DNA of 64,000 nucleotides from Devosia aurantiaca (GCF_011058215.1 NZ_JAALFG010000006.1:1-64000), one strand, 5' to 3'; positions 18,121-28,152 are shown, counted from the stretch's first letter. Notes: generated from the letters alone by a model not told the origin. Translations and numbers: made by a program.

Positions 18121-18237
18121 GGATAACGATCACTTAAATCGTGACTGAAAAGGCGAGCCGTTAACCACGTTTGTTACCCCGACGTTAAATTTTTGGGTCG
18201 ATTTTGCGGCTAATAATTAACCGCGAGGCCCCTTATT

Positions 18238-18921
18238 ATGAACCGTCTTGGCATTGCGCTTTTCGCATCTGTCGCCCTCTCCACCTCTGCCTTTGCGGCG
18301 GATCTTTGGACCAATACCAGCGCGGCTTCGTCGCCGGTCTTCGCCGGCTCCTCGGTCTCCAACTGGGGCGGCTTTTATGCCGGCGTCAGCGGCGGCTATA
18401 GCTGGGGCACGACGACCGTAGACCCCGCCGTGGGCGCAGGCACGTCCAGCAACAATTCCCAGGGTTGGACGCTGGGCGGCACCGCCGGCTACAACATGGA
18501 TATGGGCGGCTTTGTCCTCGGCGCCGAAGCCGACCTCAACTGGGCCGATATCGGCTATAGCCAGGACAATCCGGGCGGCGGCACCTTTACCGCCAAGACC
18601 GACTTCTACGGCACCGTTCGCGGCCGCGCCGGTATCCCGATCGGCCAGGTCATGCCTTTCGCAACGCTCGGTGTCGCCTATGGCCGCGGCTCCGCCCAGG
18701 TCGACAATGCCGGCGTCACCACCTCGCAGAGCGCCAACCACCTCGGCTGGACGGCCGGTCTTGGTCTCGAGGCGCAGGCGACGTCCAACCTTTCGCTCAA
18801 GGCCGAGTACCTTTACGTTGATCTCGGCAGCCAAGCCTATAACGGCCTTCCTGGCCTCGGCAATCGCGATGTGACCCAGCGTTTCAGCGTCATCCGCGCT
18901 GGCGTGAACTACAAGTTCTAG
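18238..18921 (+). CDS. Omp25/Omp31-type outer-membrane beta-barrel protein
   Basis: A 227-residue precursor with a signal peptide (MNRLGIALFASVALSTSAFA-AD). The mature part has WGGFYAGVSGGYSWG, GWTLGGTAGYNMD, alternating aromatic/glycine strands and the C-terminal VIRAGVNYKF ending in Phe, the signal for BAM-dependent insertion. It is an eight-strand barrel of the OmpA-like Omp25 family, common in Hyphomicrobiales. Upstream is AT-rich and includes a one-mismatch CtrA-like sequence (TTAC-N7-TTAA at 18174). Intact. Confidence 0.9.
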   Translation: MNRLGIALFASVALSTSAFAADLWTNTSAASSPVFAGSSVSNWGGFYAGVSGGYSWGTTTVDPAVGAGTSSNNSQGWTLGGTAGYNMDMGGFVLGAEADLNWADIGYSQDNPGGGTFTAKTDFYGTVRGRAGIPIGQVMPFATLGVAYGRGSAQVDNAGVTTSQSANHLGWTAGLGLEAQATSNLSLKAEYLYVDLGSQAYNGLPGLGNRDVTQRFSVIRAGVNYKF

Positions 18922-18934
18922 TCTTTTGAGCCCT

Positions 18935-18958
18935 GGCATCCGGCTTCGGCCGGGTGCC
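18935..18958 (+). terminator. Hairpin after the outer-membrane protein gene
   Basis: GGCATCCGGC-TTCG-GCCGGGTGCC forms a ten-pair stem 14 bases after the stop. There is no T run, so termination is uncertain; 3' end protection is equally possible. Confidence 0.55.
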
Positions 18959-19094
18959 CGTTGCGCCTCTGCCACAAACCCGTTTCACGAAGTTGCGAGT
19001 GATTGCTCGCGTTAAGCTTTGCGGTTTATGAATTTTTGAGCGGCACGCTCTTTGACCGGAGTCGGCCAGGCTGCCGCAGCGTCAAGGAGCATCC

Positions 19095-20795
19095 ATGCAT
19101 AAGCTTTTGGTCGGTGTTGTCGCCCTTCTGGCCTCGACGAGCCTTGCGCACCCAACCTTCGCCCAGCAAGCCGTGGCGGCACTGGAAGCCAGCCGCGTCG
19201 TCATCGCTCCGGCGCAAAGCGATCTTGGCCGCACCATCAAGGCCGGCCTCTCTGCCGCCTATTACGGCGCTCGCCCCGATACGGCCGCGCATGAAGAAGC
19301 CCAGCGCCTCTACTTCCTTTATGGCGAACGTCACTTCGAGCCCATCTGGCTGAGCCAGGATGCCGCCGGCAAGGTCACCTTTTCGGACGCCGCCGACAAG
19401 CTCATCGCGGTCTTCGAAAATGCCGAAGCCGAAGGTCTCCGCCCGTCCGACTACCTGACGCCCGAACTCGACATGTCGCGCCTCAAGGGCGACTCCGTCG
19501 CCCTCGCGACGCTGGAAACGGCATTCACCTCGGCCACCATGCGTTATGCACACCACATCCATAACGGCCGCATTCGCCCGCAGTCGGTCAACGAACTGCT
19601 CGATATCCAGCCCAAGCCGATCAACGAAGCAGCGATCCTCGAGCGCCTGGTCTCGGGCGAAGACCCGGTCGCGATCTTCAACGAGTTGCAGCCGCATCAC
19701 CCCGAATTTTTGGCGCTGCGCAAGGCGCTGGCCAACTTCGAAGCCGACACCACCAAGCGGCCGACCCAGATCGGCAACGGTCCCGTCTTGCGCCCCGGCG
19801 GCGCCGATACCCGCGTTCCCGCCATTCGCGAACGGCTCAAGGTCACAGCCTCGACCTCGAGCTTTTACGATGAACTGACCGTCGACGCCGTCAAAATGTT
19901 CCAGGAAGGCCAGGGCCTCGAAGTCGATGGCATCATCGGGCCGGCGACCGTTGCAGCGCTCAACGGTGGCGCCGCCACCCGTCGCGAAGACATCATTGCC
20001 AATATGGAACGCTGGCGCTGGATGCCGAGCGACCTCGGCGACTTCAACGTCTTCGTCAACATTCCTGAATTCAAGCTGACCATCCAGCGCCATGGCAAGC
20101 CGGAATACACGACCCGCGTTGTGGTCGGCACCACCAAGAACCAGACGCCGATCTTCTCGGACAACATCCGGCACGTGGTCGTGAACCCCTACTGGAACGT
20201 CCCGTCCTCGATCGTCAAAGGCGAGATCGCCCCCGCCGTGCTGCGCAATCCGGGCTATACCGACGCCAAGAACATGGACCTCCTCTACCAGGGCAATGTC
20301 GTCAGCCCCTGGCAGGTGGATTGGTCGCAGGTTTCGACCAGCTATTTCCCGTTCAAGGTCCGCCAGCGCCCCGGCGCCGACAATGCCCTCGGCCAGATCA
20401 AGTTCTTGTTTCCCAACAAGCACGACGTTTACCTTCACGACACGCCGTCCAAGTCGCTGTTCGGGCGATCTTCGCGCGCGTTCAGCCATGGCTGTGTCCG
20501 CGTCGAAAACCCGATGGAGTTTGCCGGCGCGCTGATGGCCAACGAGCCCAACATCTCGCGCGCCTCGCTCGAGGGCATGTTCGGCCCGTCCGAACGCTGG
20601 GTAAATCCACAAACCCAGATCCCCGTGCACCTGGCCTACTTCACCCTGCGCGCCGAAGCCGATGGTACCCTCCGCTCCTACGGCGATGTCTACGGCCACA
20701 ACGAAGCCCTGATCGCCGCCATGGGTCTTGCACCTACGGCCGCACCTGCGATCATCGCCGCGGTCGAAACCGCACCGGAAGAGCTGTCCCCCTAA
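19095..20795 (+). CDS. L,D-transpeptidase, YcbB/LdtD-like
   Basis: A 566-residue periplasmic enzyme. A signal peptide (MHKLLVGVVALLASTSLAHPTFA) is followed by a helical N-domain, a peptidoglycan-binding domain (DELTVDAVKMFQEGQGLEVDGIIGPATVAAL) and the YkuD catalytic domain with HDTPSKSLF and SHGCVRVENP, nucleophile Cys467. It forms 3-3 cross-links between meso-diaminopimelate residues or attaches proteins to peptidoglycan. Length and domain order match the large YcbB branch. The next gene is another murein-related DUF882 protein. Intact. Confidence 0.93.
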   Translation: MHKLLVGVVALLASTSLAHPTFAQQAVAALEASRVVIAPAQSDLGRTIKAGLSAAYYGARPDTAAHEEAQRLYFLYGERHFEPIWLSQDAAGKVTFSDAADKLIAVFENAEAEGLRPSDYLTPELDMSRLKGDSVALATLETAFTSATMRYAHHIHNGRIRPQSVNELLDIQPKPINEAAILERLVSGEDPVAIFNELQPHHPEFLALRKALANFEADTTKRPTQIGNGPVLRPGGADTRVPAIRERLKVTASTSSFYDELTVDAVKMFQEGQGLEVDGIIGPATVAALNGGAATRREDIIANMERWRWMPSDLGDFNVFVNIPEFKLTIQRHGKPEYTTRVVVGTTKNQTPIFSDNIRHVVVNPYWNVPSSIVKGEIAPAVLRNPGYTDAKNMDLLYQGNVVSPWQVDWSQVSTSYFPFKVRQRPGADNALGQIKFLFPNKHDVYLHDTPSKSLFGRSSRAFSHGCVRVENPMEFAGALMANEPNISRASLEGMFGPSERWVNPQTQIPVHLAYFTLRAEADGTLRSYGDVYGHNEALIAAMGLAPTAAPAIIAAVETAPEELSP

Positions 20796-20807
20796 GCCGT
20801 TCTGTTG

Positions 20808-20895
20808 AGACCTCATGGTGAGCCTGTCGAACCACGAGGTCGGGCACACGACTCGTGCCACGACCTCGTCCGTCGACAGGCTCAGGATGAGGTCT
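20808..20895. repeat. Dispersed palindromic repeat, family A, copy 3
   Basis: AGACCTCATGGTGAGCCTGTC and GACAGGCTCAGGATGAGGTCT are inverted arms around a spacer (GGGCACACGACTCGTGCC) that differs from copies 1 and 2 and is itself palindromic. Arm changes are compensatory: CTTG/CAAG in copy 1, CCTG/CAGG here. The rest of 20896-21085 holds AT-rich promoter-like sequence with TTAGCG repeats and no gene. Confidence 0.87.
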
Positions 20896-21085
20896 GGTGC
20901 GGCACGCAGTGGCCGAACCCTTAACTTCCCCTTTACAATTTCGCCTTGGTTGTGCCCGGATTTGCCCTTAATAACGAGGCTGTGAGCAGGGGAGGTGCCG
21001 GTTCACATCTGGTTAGCGTTAAGAAATTCGTTTCGGTTTAGCGCTAACGTCCACCATATCTGACACTAACCGGGCAGAGTTTGGC

Positions 21086-22752
21086 GTGACGGTATCGAAT
21101 GTGTTCAAGGGATGGGCTTTAGTGCGGCTTATGGTTGCTGCGCTGCTGACCCTGTCTGCAGTGCTTGTTTCGGCGCCGGCCCAGGCGGCCAGCGAGCGCG
21201 CGCTTTACCTTTATTATACCCACACCAAGGAAACGGCCCGCATCGTTTTCAAGCGCAACGGGCAATATGTGCAGTCCGGGCTCAACGAGCTCAACTATTT
21301 CCTGCGCGATTGGCGCCGCAACGAACCGACGCAGATGGATCCGCGCCTGTTCGACCTCGTCTGGGAAGTCTACCAGGAAGTTGGCGGCACCGAGCCGGTC
21401 AACATCGTTTCCGCCTACCGCTCCCCGCCACCAACGAAATGCTGCGCGAAACCTCGTCTGGCGTTGCGGAAAACAGCCAGCACACCAAGGGCCACGCCAT
21501 GGATTTCTTTATTCCAGGCGTTTCGCTTTCAAAGCTGCGCGCTGCGGCCATGCGCAAGCAGGTCGGCGGCGTGGGCTACTATCCTACGTCCGGTAGCCCA
21601 TTCGTTCACCTCGACACCGGCTCGGTTCGTGCCTGGCCGCGCATGACCCGCGCACAGCTTAAGGAAATTTTTCCTGACGGTCGCACCATGCATTTGCCGA
21701 CCGATGGCAAGCCGCTGTCTCAGGAAGGCTACCAGGTCGCCATGAACGAGTGGAAGCGCTGCCACGCCTTCCCCTGCGGCGACTCGAGCTCAGGCACTCA
21801 GGTTGCCGGTGGCGGTCGCACCCTGGTCGACATGATCTTCGGCGGTGGCAACAATTCCGCCCCTGCCCAGGCTGCTGCTGCACCGCAGCCGACTGTCCAG
21901 ACCGCTGCCATTGCAGCACCCCAGCAATCGCGCCGCATCGATCCGGTTTGGCCGACCATGCGCCCCGCCAATCTCGGTGGCGCGACTGTCGCTGACATGG
22001 CAGTGGCGGCTGCTGGTGCCGAAGCCATGCCGTTCTCCAGCGTCGGCAGCGCACCGCTCGACGCCGCGGAAGTCACCGCGGTCGCCGTCGCCATGCCTGT
22101 AAGCATGCCCGAGGACCTGCGCGCCACCACCGCCCGCACCCTGCCCTCCGGCGACGCTGTAACTGCGCTTGCCGCCTTAACCGCGCCCACCATGCCGACG
22201 CCGCGCGTGATCATGACCGCGCCGCCCGAAACGCTCTCCGCCTATGTGCCGACCAATGCACCGGATGCCGGCGCACAGCGCGCGCTCGAAATGCTGCTGC
22301 AGGAAAACACCCCGGCAGTAGCGGCAGCTTCGCCGACACTGCCGACCGAGCTGCCGGCGCTCGATGCCGCCAATGGCTTTGCCGCTGCTGCCCTGGGCGG
22401 ACAGCCCGCTCGCCCGGTCAACGGCCTCTTCGAGCAAACTTTCGGCGCCACGCAGGCCAAAGGCGCCGATCCGCTGGCGGTAGCCCTTGCGGCCCATGTC
22501 GCAACCCGCGATGCGACCAACGCTGGCATCCGTCAACGTGAACTCGTCGCCCCCGATCTCGATCACGTCGCCGAAGTCTTCATGACGCCGGCCGCGCTGG
22601 AGTCCAACCATTTTGCGGTGATCTTCGATCATGACGAGGCCGACTTCGACCCAACCCCGGAAATGGGTAGTCACACCCTGGTCAAGGGCGTGGGCGACAT
22701 GCCGGCCTTGAGTGCCGACCGCTTCACTGCCGCCTCGCCGTCGATCAACTAG
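21086..22752 (+). CDS. DUF882 / M15-like peptidase with long Ala-Pro-rich tail, frame broken near 21423
   Basis: About 555 residues. After a signal peptide (LMVAALLTLSAVLVSAPAQA) comes the DUF882 domain, a peptidase M15 relative: ELNYFLRDWRRNEPTQMDPRLFDLVWEVY, then HTKGHAMDFFIPG and FVHLDTGSVR with the zinc-binding His/Asp pattern. One C is missing in the run at 21423-21426; with it VSAYRSPATNEMLRETSSGVAENSQHTKGHAMD is continuous. The remaining 330 residues are low-complexity Ala/Thr/Pro without a recognisable domain. The start is GTG 21086. It probably trims peptidoglycan in the periplasm, next to the L,D-transpeptidase. Confidence 0.8.
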
Positions 22753-22892
22753 CACCGCAAAATCAGCTTTGCCGTGCAATAGCCTGAAACAGGCGCTTCA
22801 AACGCATTGAGCCGCTGCCGGCGGCTCTCGGCATTGCAAAGGGCCATCGTGGCGCCTACACAAGGTCGATTGCTTGATTTAGCGAGGACCTT

Positions 22893-24820
22893 TTGGCCGA
22901 CCTGCCCCACACGCCGCTGCTTGATACCGTTCAGACGCCTGGCGACCTGCGGGCCCTGCCACGCGAACAGCTGCGTCAACTGGCCGACGAAGTCCGCGCC
23001 GAACTGATCGATAGCGTGTCGGTCACCGGCGGTCATCTGGGCGCCGGCCTCGGCGTCGTCGAATTGACCGTTGCGCTCCACGCCGTGTTTGACACCCCGC
23101 ACGATCGCATCATCTGGGACGTTGGCCATCAGGCCTACCCCACAAGATCCTTACCGGCCGCCGCTCGCGCATGCGCACGCTGCGCCAAAAGGATGGTCTC
23201 TCTGGCTTCACTCGTCGGGCCGAGAGCGAATACGACCCCTTCGGCGCCGGACATTCCTCGACCTCCATTTCTGCCGGCCTTGGCATGGCAGTCGCCAGCC
23301 AGCAACTGGATACCCCGCGCAACGTCATCGCCGTGATCGGCGACGGTGCGATGTCGGCCGGCATGGCCTACGAGGCGATGAACAATGCCGGCGCCATGGA
23401 TGCGCGACTGATCGTCATCCTCAACGACAACGACATGTCGATTGCCCCGCCCACCGGTGCCCTGCGCTCCTACCTTGCGCGTCTCGTGTCCGGTCCGGTC
23501 TATCGCGGTACGCGCGAGGCGGCTAAGGCGGTTGTTTCCAAACTCCCGCCCTTCCTCCATGAACCGGCGCGCAAGACCGAAGAGTTCGCCCGCTCCTTCT
23601 TCACTGGCGGCACGCTGTTCGAGGAACTGGGTTTCTACTACGTCGGCCCCATCGACGGCCACAATCTCGATGACCTGCTGACCATTCTCGAAAACGTCCG
23701 CGACGCCGATGCCGGCCCGATCCTGATCCATGCCGTCACCAAGAAGGGCAAGGGCTATGGCCCCGCCGAAAACTCGGCCGACAAATATCACGGCGTGTCC
23801 AAGTTCAACGTCATCACGGGCGCCCAGGCCAAGGCCCCATCCAACGCGCCGTCCTACACCAACGTTTTTGCCGAAACGCTGATCCAGGAAGCCGAGGCCG
23901 ACCCGCGCATCGTCGCCGTTACCGCGGCCATGCCGTCCGGCACCGGCCTCGACAAGTTCGCCGAGCTCTACCCCAACCGCATTTTCGACGTCGGCATTGC
24001 CGAGCAGCACGCCGTGACCTTTGCCGCGGGCATGGCCAGCGAAGGCATGCGCCCCTTCTGCGCCATCTACTCGACCTTCCTGCAGCGCGCCTATGACCAG
24101 GTCGTGCACGACGTGGCCATCCAAGGCCTGCCGGTACGCTTTGCCATCGATCGCGCCGGCTATGTCGGTGCCGATGGACCCACCCACGCGGGCAATTACG
24201 ACAATGCATATCTCGGTGCAGTACCAGGCCTCGTGCAAATGGCCGCTGCCGATGAAGCCGAACTGCGCCACATGGTGGCAACTGCCGCCGCCTATGACAA
24301 CGGCCCGATCAGCTTCCGTTATCCACGCGGCGACGGCATGGGCGTCGACATGCCCGCACGCGGCGAAGTCCTCGCCATCGGCAAGGGCCGCATCGTGCGC
24401 CAGGGCGCGACCATTGCGCTTCTCTCTTACGGCACGCGCCTCGGCGAGGTCCTCGCTGCCGCCGACAAGCTGGCAGCGCTTGGCCTAAACCCCACAGTGG
24501 CGGATGCCCGCTTTCTCAAGCCGCTCGATGAAGAACTGATCGCCAGGCTGGCGGAAAGCCATGACGTCATGATCTCGACCGAAGAAGGCGGCATCGGCGG
24601 CTTCGGCAGCCATGTGGCGACCTTCCTCGCCAGCAATGGCCTCCTCGACGGCAAGCTGCGCTTCCGTCCTCTGATGATCCCGGACGTCTTCACCGAGCAT
24701 TCGACGCAAGCCGACATGTATGCCGCCGCCGGCCTTGATCGCAGCGGCATCGTTGCCACCGCACTCACCGCCCTCGGATACGACGAGGCCGCCATGAAGG
24801 CGGCCTTGGCAAAAGCGTAA
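22893..24820 (+). CDS. dxs: 1-deoxy-D-xylulose-5-phosphate synthase, frame broken near 23138
   Basis: First enzyme of the MEP isoprenoid pathway, joining pyruvate and glyceraldehyde 3-phosphate with thiamine diphosphate. About 642 residues. [18 protein letters not shown] is the TPP motif, [18 protein letters not shown] holds the catalytic Glu, and [12 protein letters not shown] and [10 protein letters not shown] are conserved. The frame breaks at DVGHQAYP. One added C at 23138-23141 gives [26 protein letters not shown]. The start is TTG 22893 with GAGGA eight bases upstream; no ATG fits. Isoprenoids from this pathway also feed the polyprenyl-phosphate used by the next gene. Confidence 0.94.
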
Positions 24821-24835
24821 CGATGAAAGCGCGCT

Positions 24836-25975
24836 TTACTTCCAGGTAAAGGCGCGCGTCACGGCATAGTTGAATACCGAGCTCATCACCGCCCCCGCAA
24901 GGCCGGCGATAAAGGTCTGGTGATCCCACTGGTAGATCGCGTTGGCGACCGAAATGTTGGCGACGCCGCCCAGAGCACAGATCGCGAAAAAGCTGATCAA
25001 GCCCTTGACCATCTTCATGCCGCGCAGCTTGCGATCGGCATAGGTCAGGTTGTTGTTGAGCACGAAGTTCCAGGTCATGGCCGTGAGGGTGGCCGCGATC
25101 TGCGACACGACAAAACCCTGCGCGAACACCGCGGTGAAGAGCCAAAGCGTCGCCAGATGCACGACGACGCCCGTGCCGCCGACGAGGCCGAACAGCAGGA
25201 AGCTCGGCGGCAGCGCACCACCGGTCATCTTCGAAACCCAAAGCCCTAGATACTGGATGACGATCAGCGGGTTCATCTTGCTTTCGCCGGCATGACGCTG
25301 GCGGAAGGTGTAAGGCACTTCCTCGATCTTGAGCGGCTTGCCCATGCGCGCCGAAGTCACGATCAGATCGATCAGGATCTTGAAGCCATCGCTGGCAAGC
25401 TTCGGCGCCGCTTCGAGCGCCGCATCCCGGCGGATCAGGAAAAAGCCCGACATCGGATCGCTCACTGCCTGCCCTGCGATCATGCCGGCCAGCCGATTAG
25501 CAAAATTGCTGCCCGAAAGGCGAGTGGCGCTCAGCCCATTGCCAGCCGAGCCACCTTCGACGAAACGCGATCCGACCACGAGATCGGCGCCATGCTGCGC
25601 CCGTGCCAGCATTTCGGGAAGAATGGACTCGTCGTGCTGGTGGTCGGCATCGATCACCGCCACATAGGGTGCCGATGTCACTGCCATGCCTTCGACGCAG
25701 GCTGAAGCCAGCCCGCGGCGGCCGAAGCGATGAAGGCAGCGGATATTGGCATAGACGCGGCTCAGCTCATTGACCACATCGGCCGTGCCGTCCGGGCTAT
25801 CGTCGTCGACGACGATCATTTCCCAAGGCGTACCGCCCAGCGCCAGAGCCACCTTTTCGTACAGGAGCTCGATATTGTCCCGCTCGTTGTAAGAAGGAAC
25901 GATGACAGCAAGCTGTGGGGGATGGAAACTTACCTGCGACTGGACAAGGGCTTCAGGCGTTTGACCGATCGTCAT
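24836..25975 (-). CDS. Polyprenol-phosphate glycosyltransferase (GT2, DPM1-like) fused to GtrA domain
   Basis: A 379-residue fusion. The N-terminal GT2 domain has AVIVPSYNERDNIELL, IVVDDDSPDGTADVV, the metal motif VIDADHQHDE and SGFFLIRRDA, as in dolichol-phosphate mannose synthase. The C-terminal 130 residues form four membrane helices of the GtrA type (FLLFGLVGGTGVVVHLATLW, NFVLNNNLTYADRK, FNYAVTRAFTWK). It should load a sugar, probably mannose, onto undecaprenyl phosphate and flip it. It is divergent from a PIG-V-like mannosyltransferase that would use that donor. ATG 25975 is chosen; upstream in-frame ATGs give an atypical extension. Confidence 0.87.
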   Translation of the reverse strand: MTIGQTPEALVQSQVSFHPPQLAVIVPSYNERDNIELLYEKVALALGGTPWEMIVVDDDSPDGTADVVNELSRVYANIRCLHRFGRRGLASACVEGMAVTSAPYVAVIDADHQHDESILPEMLARAQHGADLVVGSRFVEGGSAGNGLSATRLSGSNFANRLAGMIAGQAVSDPMSGFFLIRRDAALEAAPKLASDGFKILIDLIVTSARMGKPLKIEEVPYTFRQRHAGESKMNPLIVIQYLGLWVSKMTGGALPPSFLLFGLVGGTGVVVHLATLWLFTAVFAQGFVVSQIAATLTAMTWNFVLNNNLTYADRKLRGMKMVKGLISFFAICALGGVANISVANAIYQWDHQTFIAGLAGAVMSSVFNYAVTRAFTWK

Positions 25976-26125
25976 GGGATGTGACTCTGTTGAGGGCTGA
26001 TCCACCCAAGCATGCCTGAGCCATTTCCGTTGCATGCAGCCGAACATGGCACCCTTGCGCGCCACGCAGATGTCGGGCCCTATGCTTTTCTGCCGCCATG
26101 AGCTTTGTCGGTGGCAGGAGGGAAA

Positions 26126-27280
26126 ATGTATTCAACCCAGCTCGATCCCCGAGCGGATCGGCCGACCCTTTGGGTCTGGCTGCTGCCGCTCGTTTTTGTG
26201 GTGACCGGTACGCTGCTGCGTTTTTTCGCCTTCCGGTATGCACAGCCCGATGCCGAATGGACCAGCTATTTCGACGCGCTCTGCCGCTGGGATTGCGAGT
26301 GGTATGTCCGCATGGCCGAGACCGGCTATGACCGCTTCCCCGTGCCGAGCCGCATCGCCGCCGGCAACTGGGCGTTTTTCCCCTTCTATCCCATGCTGGT
26401 CGGCCTCGTCGGCAAGCTGATCCCGATCCCGACCATCGTCCTTGCCAGCGGCATGTCGATCGTCACCGCCTATGCCGCCGTGGTGCTCGCCTGGCCGCTG
26501 CTCGGCCGTAACATCCGCGCCTATGCGCTTTATGCGGCCTTCATGCTCAGCGGTCCGCTCTCGATCTACTTCACGACCTTTTTCACTGAAGTGATGTTCG
26601 TGCTCCTGACCACGATCGTCTTCCGGGCCCTGGGTCGTTCCGACTATCTCGGCGCCGCCCTGGCTTCTGCCCTGCTCTCGGCCACGCGCATCGTCGGCGT
26701 CTTCGCCTCGCTCGCCATCGGCCTTCAGGCTTTGCTGGATTATCGGACGCGAACTGGCAGCTGGCGCGGCGTTGTCGGCGGACTGCTGGGTCAACCGAGG
26801 CTTGTCCTCGCCATCTTCCTCTCCCCGCTCGGCTTTTTCGCCTACATGGCTTTTCTTCATTACTGGATCGGCGACGGTCTCGCCTTCAGCCACGTGCAGC
26901 GTGCCTGGGCTCGCGTCGTCGCCAATCCTGTCTTCTACCTTTGGCAGGGCCTCACAACCTGGCCGACCGGCGGTGCCTGGGTGTCAAACGCCCAGATCCT
27001 GGCCCTGGCAGCGATTGGGGGCCTGATCGCCACCGCCGTTCTTGCTTTCCGCCGGCAGTGGCCCGCGGCGCTCTTCGTCTTCGTCGCCACGGTCATCCCG
27101 TTGGCAGCGGGCCTCGCCTCGATGCTGCGCTTCATGGCCGGCATGCCGCCCGTCACCATCACGCTGGCGACGTTGCTTGGACGCTATCGTGTGCTTTTCG
27201 CCATCACCCTCGCCGGCCTGCTGATCGGCGCCTGGTTTACCACCCTTGCCTGGCTGGGAGGCAATGTTGCGCTTGTCTAG
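26126..27280 (+). CDS. PIG-V-like GT-C mannosyltransferase
   Basis: A 384-residue membrane protein with eight or more helices. The N-terminal periplasmic loop has CRWDCEWYVRMAETGYD and GNWAFFPFYPMLV, the WD...WY and F-FPxYP pattern of PIG-V/GPI18-type GT-C enzymes; SGPLSIYFTTFFTEVMFV and SATRIVG follow. GT-C enzymes take sugar from a polyprenyl-phosphate donor on the outer face of the membrane, and the divergent DPM1-like gene can supply it. GGAGGGA precedes ATG 26126. Its 3' end overlaps the next gene. Acceptor unknown. Confidence 0.82.
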   Translation: MYSTQLDPRADRPTLWVWLLPLVFVVTGTLLRFFAFRYAQPDAEWTSYFDALCRWDCEWYVRMAETGYDRFPVPSRIAAGNWAFFPFYPMLVGLVGKLIPIPTIVLASGMSIVTAYAAVVLAWPLLGRNIRAYALYAAFMLSGPLSIYFTTFFTEVMFVLLTTIVFRALGRSDYLGAALASALLSATRIVGVFASLAIGLQALLDYRTRTGSWRGVVGGLLGQPRLVLAIFLSPLGFFAYMAFLHYWIGDGLAFSHVQRAWARVVANPVFYLWQGLTTWPTGGAWVSNAQILALAAIGGLIATAVLAFRRQWPAALFVFVATVIPLAAGLASMLRFMAGMPPVTITLATLLGRYRVLFAITLAGLLIGAWFTTLAWLGGNVALV

Positions 27281-27868
27281 ACCCTCACCTGCGGCGATCG
27301 CCACCTACGCCCTGGCTGGCCTCCTCGCCATCACCGAACTTGTTGTCCTGTGGAACGCGATCCACCCCAATGTATCGGATGATTTCCGCGCCTATTACAT
27401 CGACCACACCACGACCTGCCTGCCACAGAAGGTCACCGGCGACTACACAATCGGCACCGAAGTAGACTTCCGCTCGGGCGGCGCCGACACGCGCGAACTA
27501 CGACCCTGCGGCTGGGAAGGCCCCGCGGGCGACGGCATGCACGCGATCGGCCAAGCCTCTCGCCTGCGCTTCGCCATATCGGAGCCGCAGGACCTGACCT
27601 TGATGCTGGAACTGACCGGCGTCACTCTCCCCGGCCCACCCGCGCAGCGCGTTCAAGTCTCCGCTAACGGCACGGCCTTCGGCGAAATCGAGGTCTCCCC
27701 GACGAAACCGACCGCTTCACATTCGACGTCCCAGCAGCGCTGAGCGGAGCCGGCACACTCGACATCCTGCTCGACTTCCCCGACGCCATCAGCCCGCGCC
27801 CCGGCGTTTCCAACACGCAATGGCGCTCGGTGAAACTGACCGCGGCATCATTGACGCCGGCAGAATAG
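27264..27868 (+). CDS. Hypothetical membrane-anchored protein coupled to the PIG-V-like gene, frame broken near 27697
   Basis: About 201 residues: one N-terminal helix (AIATYALAGLLAITELVVLWNAI) and an exported domain with predicted beta strands (LRFAISEPQDLTLMLELTGVTL, QRVQVSANGTAFGEIEVSP). One C is missing in the run at 27697-27700; with it the frame reads DETDRFTFDVPAALSGAGTLDILLDFPDAISPRPGVSNTQWRSVKLTAASLTPAE and stops at 27868. The pattern resembles a sugar-binding beta-sandwich, but I assign no family. GGGAGG precedes ATG 27264, which overlaps the end of the mannosyltransferase gene, so the two are likely translated together. Confidence 0.68.
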
Positions 27869-27888
27869 CGTAAAGAAGCAGACGGCGA

Positions 27889-28152
27889 TCACCGCTCCGG
27901 CGGTGCCTCGACCATGCCGAGCGCCGACATATAGAGCTCGAGCAGGGCTTCCTGCTCCATGCGCTCATTAGTGTCCTGCTTGCGGATGGCAACGATCTTG
28001 CGCAGAATTTTGGTATCGAAGCCATTGCCCTTGGCCTCGGCGTAGATTTCCTTGATGTCGGCGGAAATGGCCGCCTTTTCTTCTTCCATGCGCTCGATGC
28101 GTTCGATGAAGGCGCGGAGTTGGTCCTGCGCGACGCTATCTTCAACGGCCAT
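27889..28152 (-). CDS. gapR: GapR (DUF2312), nucleoid-associated protein
   Basis: An 87-residue protein: [50 protein letters not shown] is the highly conserved DUF2312/UPF0335 core. In Caulobacter GapR is an essential DNA-binding protein that clamps overtwisted, AT-rich DNA ahead of polymerases and forks and stimulates topoisomerases. The N-terminal coiled coil and C-terminal helices are complete here. Transcribed alone, toward the mannosyltransferase group. Confidence 0.92.
   Translation of the reverse strand: MAVEDSVAQDQLRAFIERIERMEEEKAAISADIKEIYAEAKGNGFDTKILRKIVAIRKQDTNERMEQEALLELYMSALGMVEAPPER

Noticed and set aside
18174-18188. TTAC-N7-TTAA upstream of the Omp25-type gene as a CtrA box
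   Set aside because: It has one mismatch in a conserved position and lies in a generally AT-rich upstream region, so it is not counted with the two perfect sites.
19026-20861. A 611-codon open frame on the minus strand across the L,D-transpeptidase gene
   Set aside because: It is the antisense of a gene with clear domains and motifs. Long antisense frames are expected at this GC content, and its composition (Gly/Asp/Arg/Val-rich, no domain) is typical of that.
20921-20935. TTAA-N7-TTTA before the DUF882 gene as a CtrA box
   Set aside because: It has one mismatch and is more than 150 bases from the start; too weak to report as a site.
27264-27868. Assigning a carbohydrate-binding function to the gene after the PIG-V-like enzyme
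   Set aside because: The beta-rich look and position are suggestive only; no motif supports a named family.
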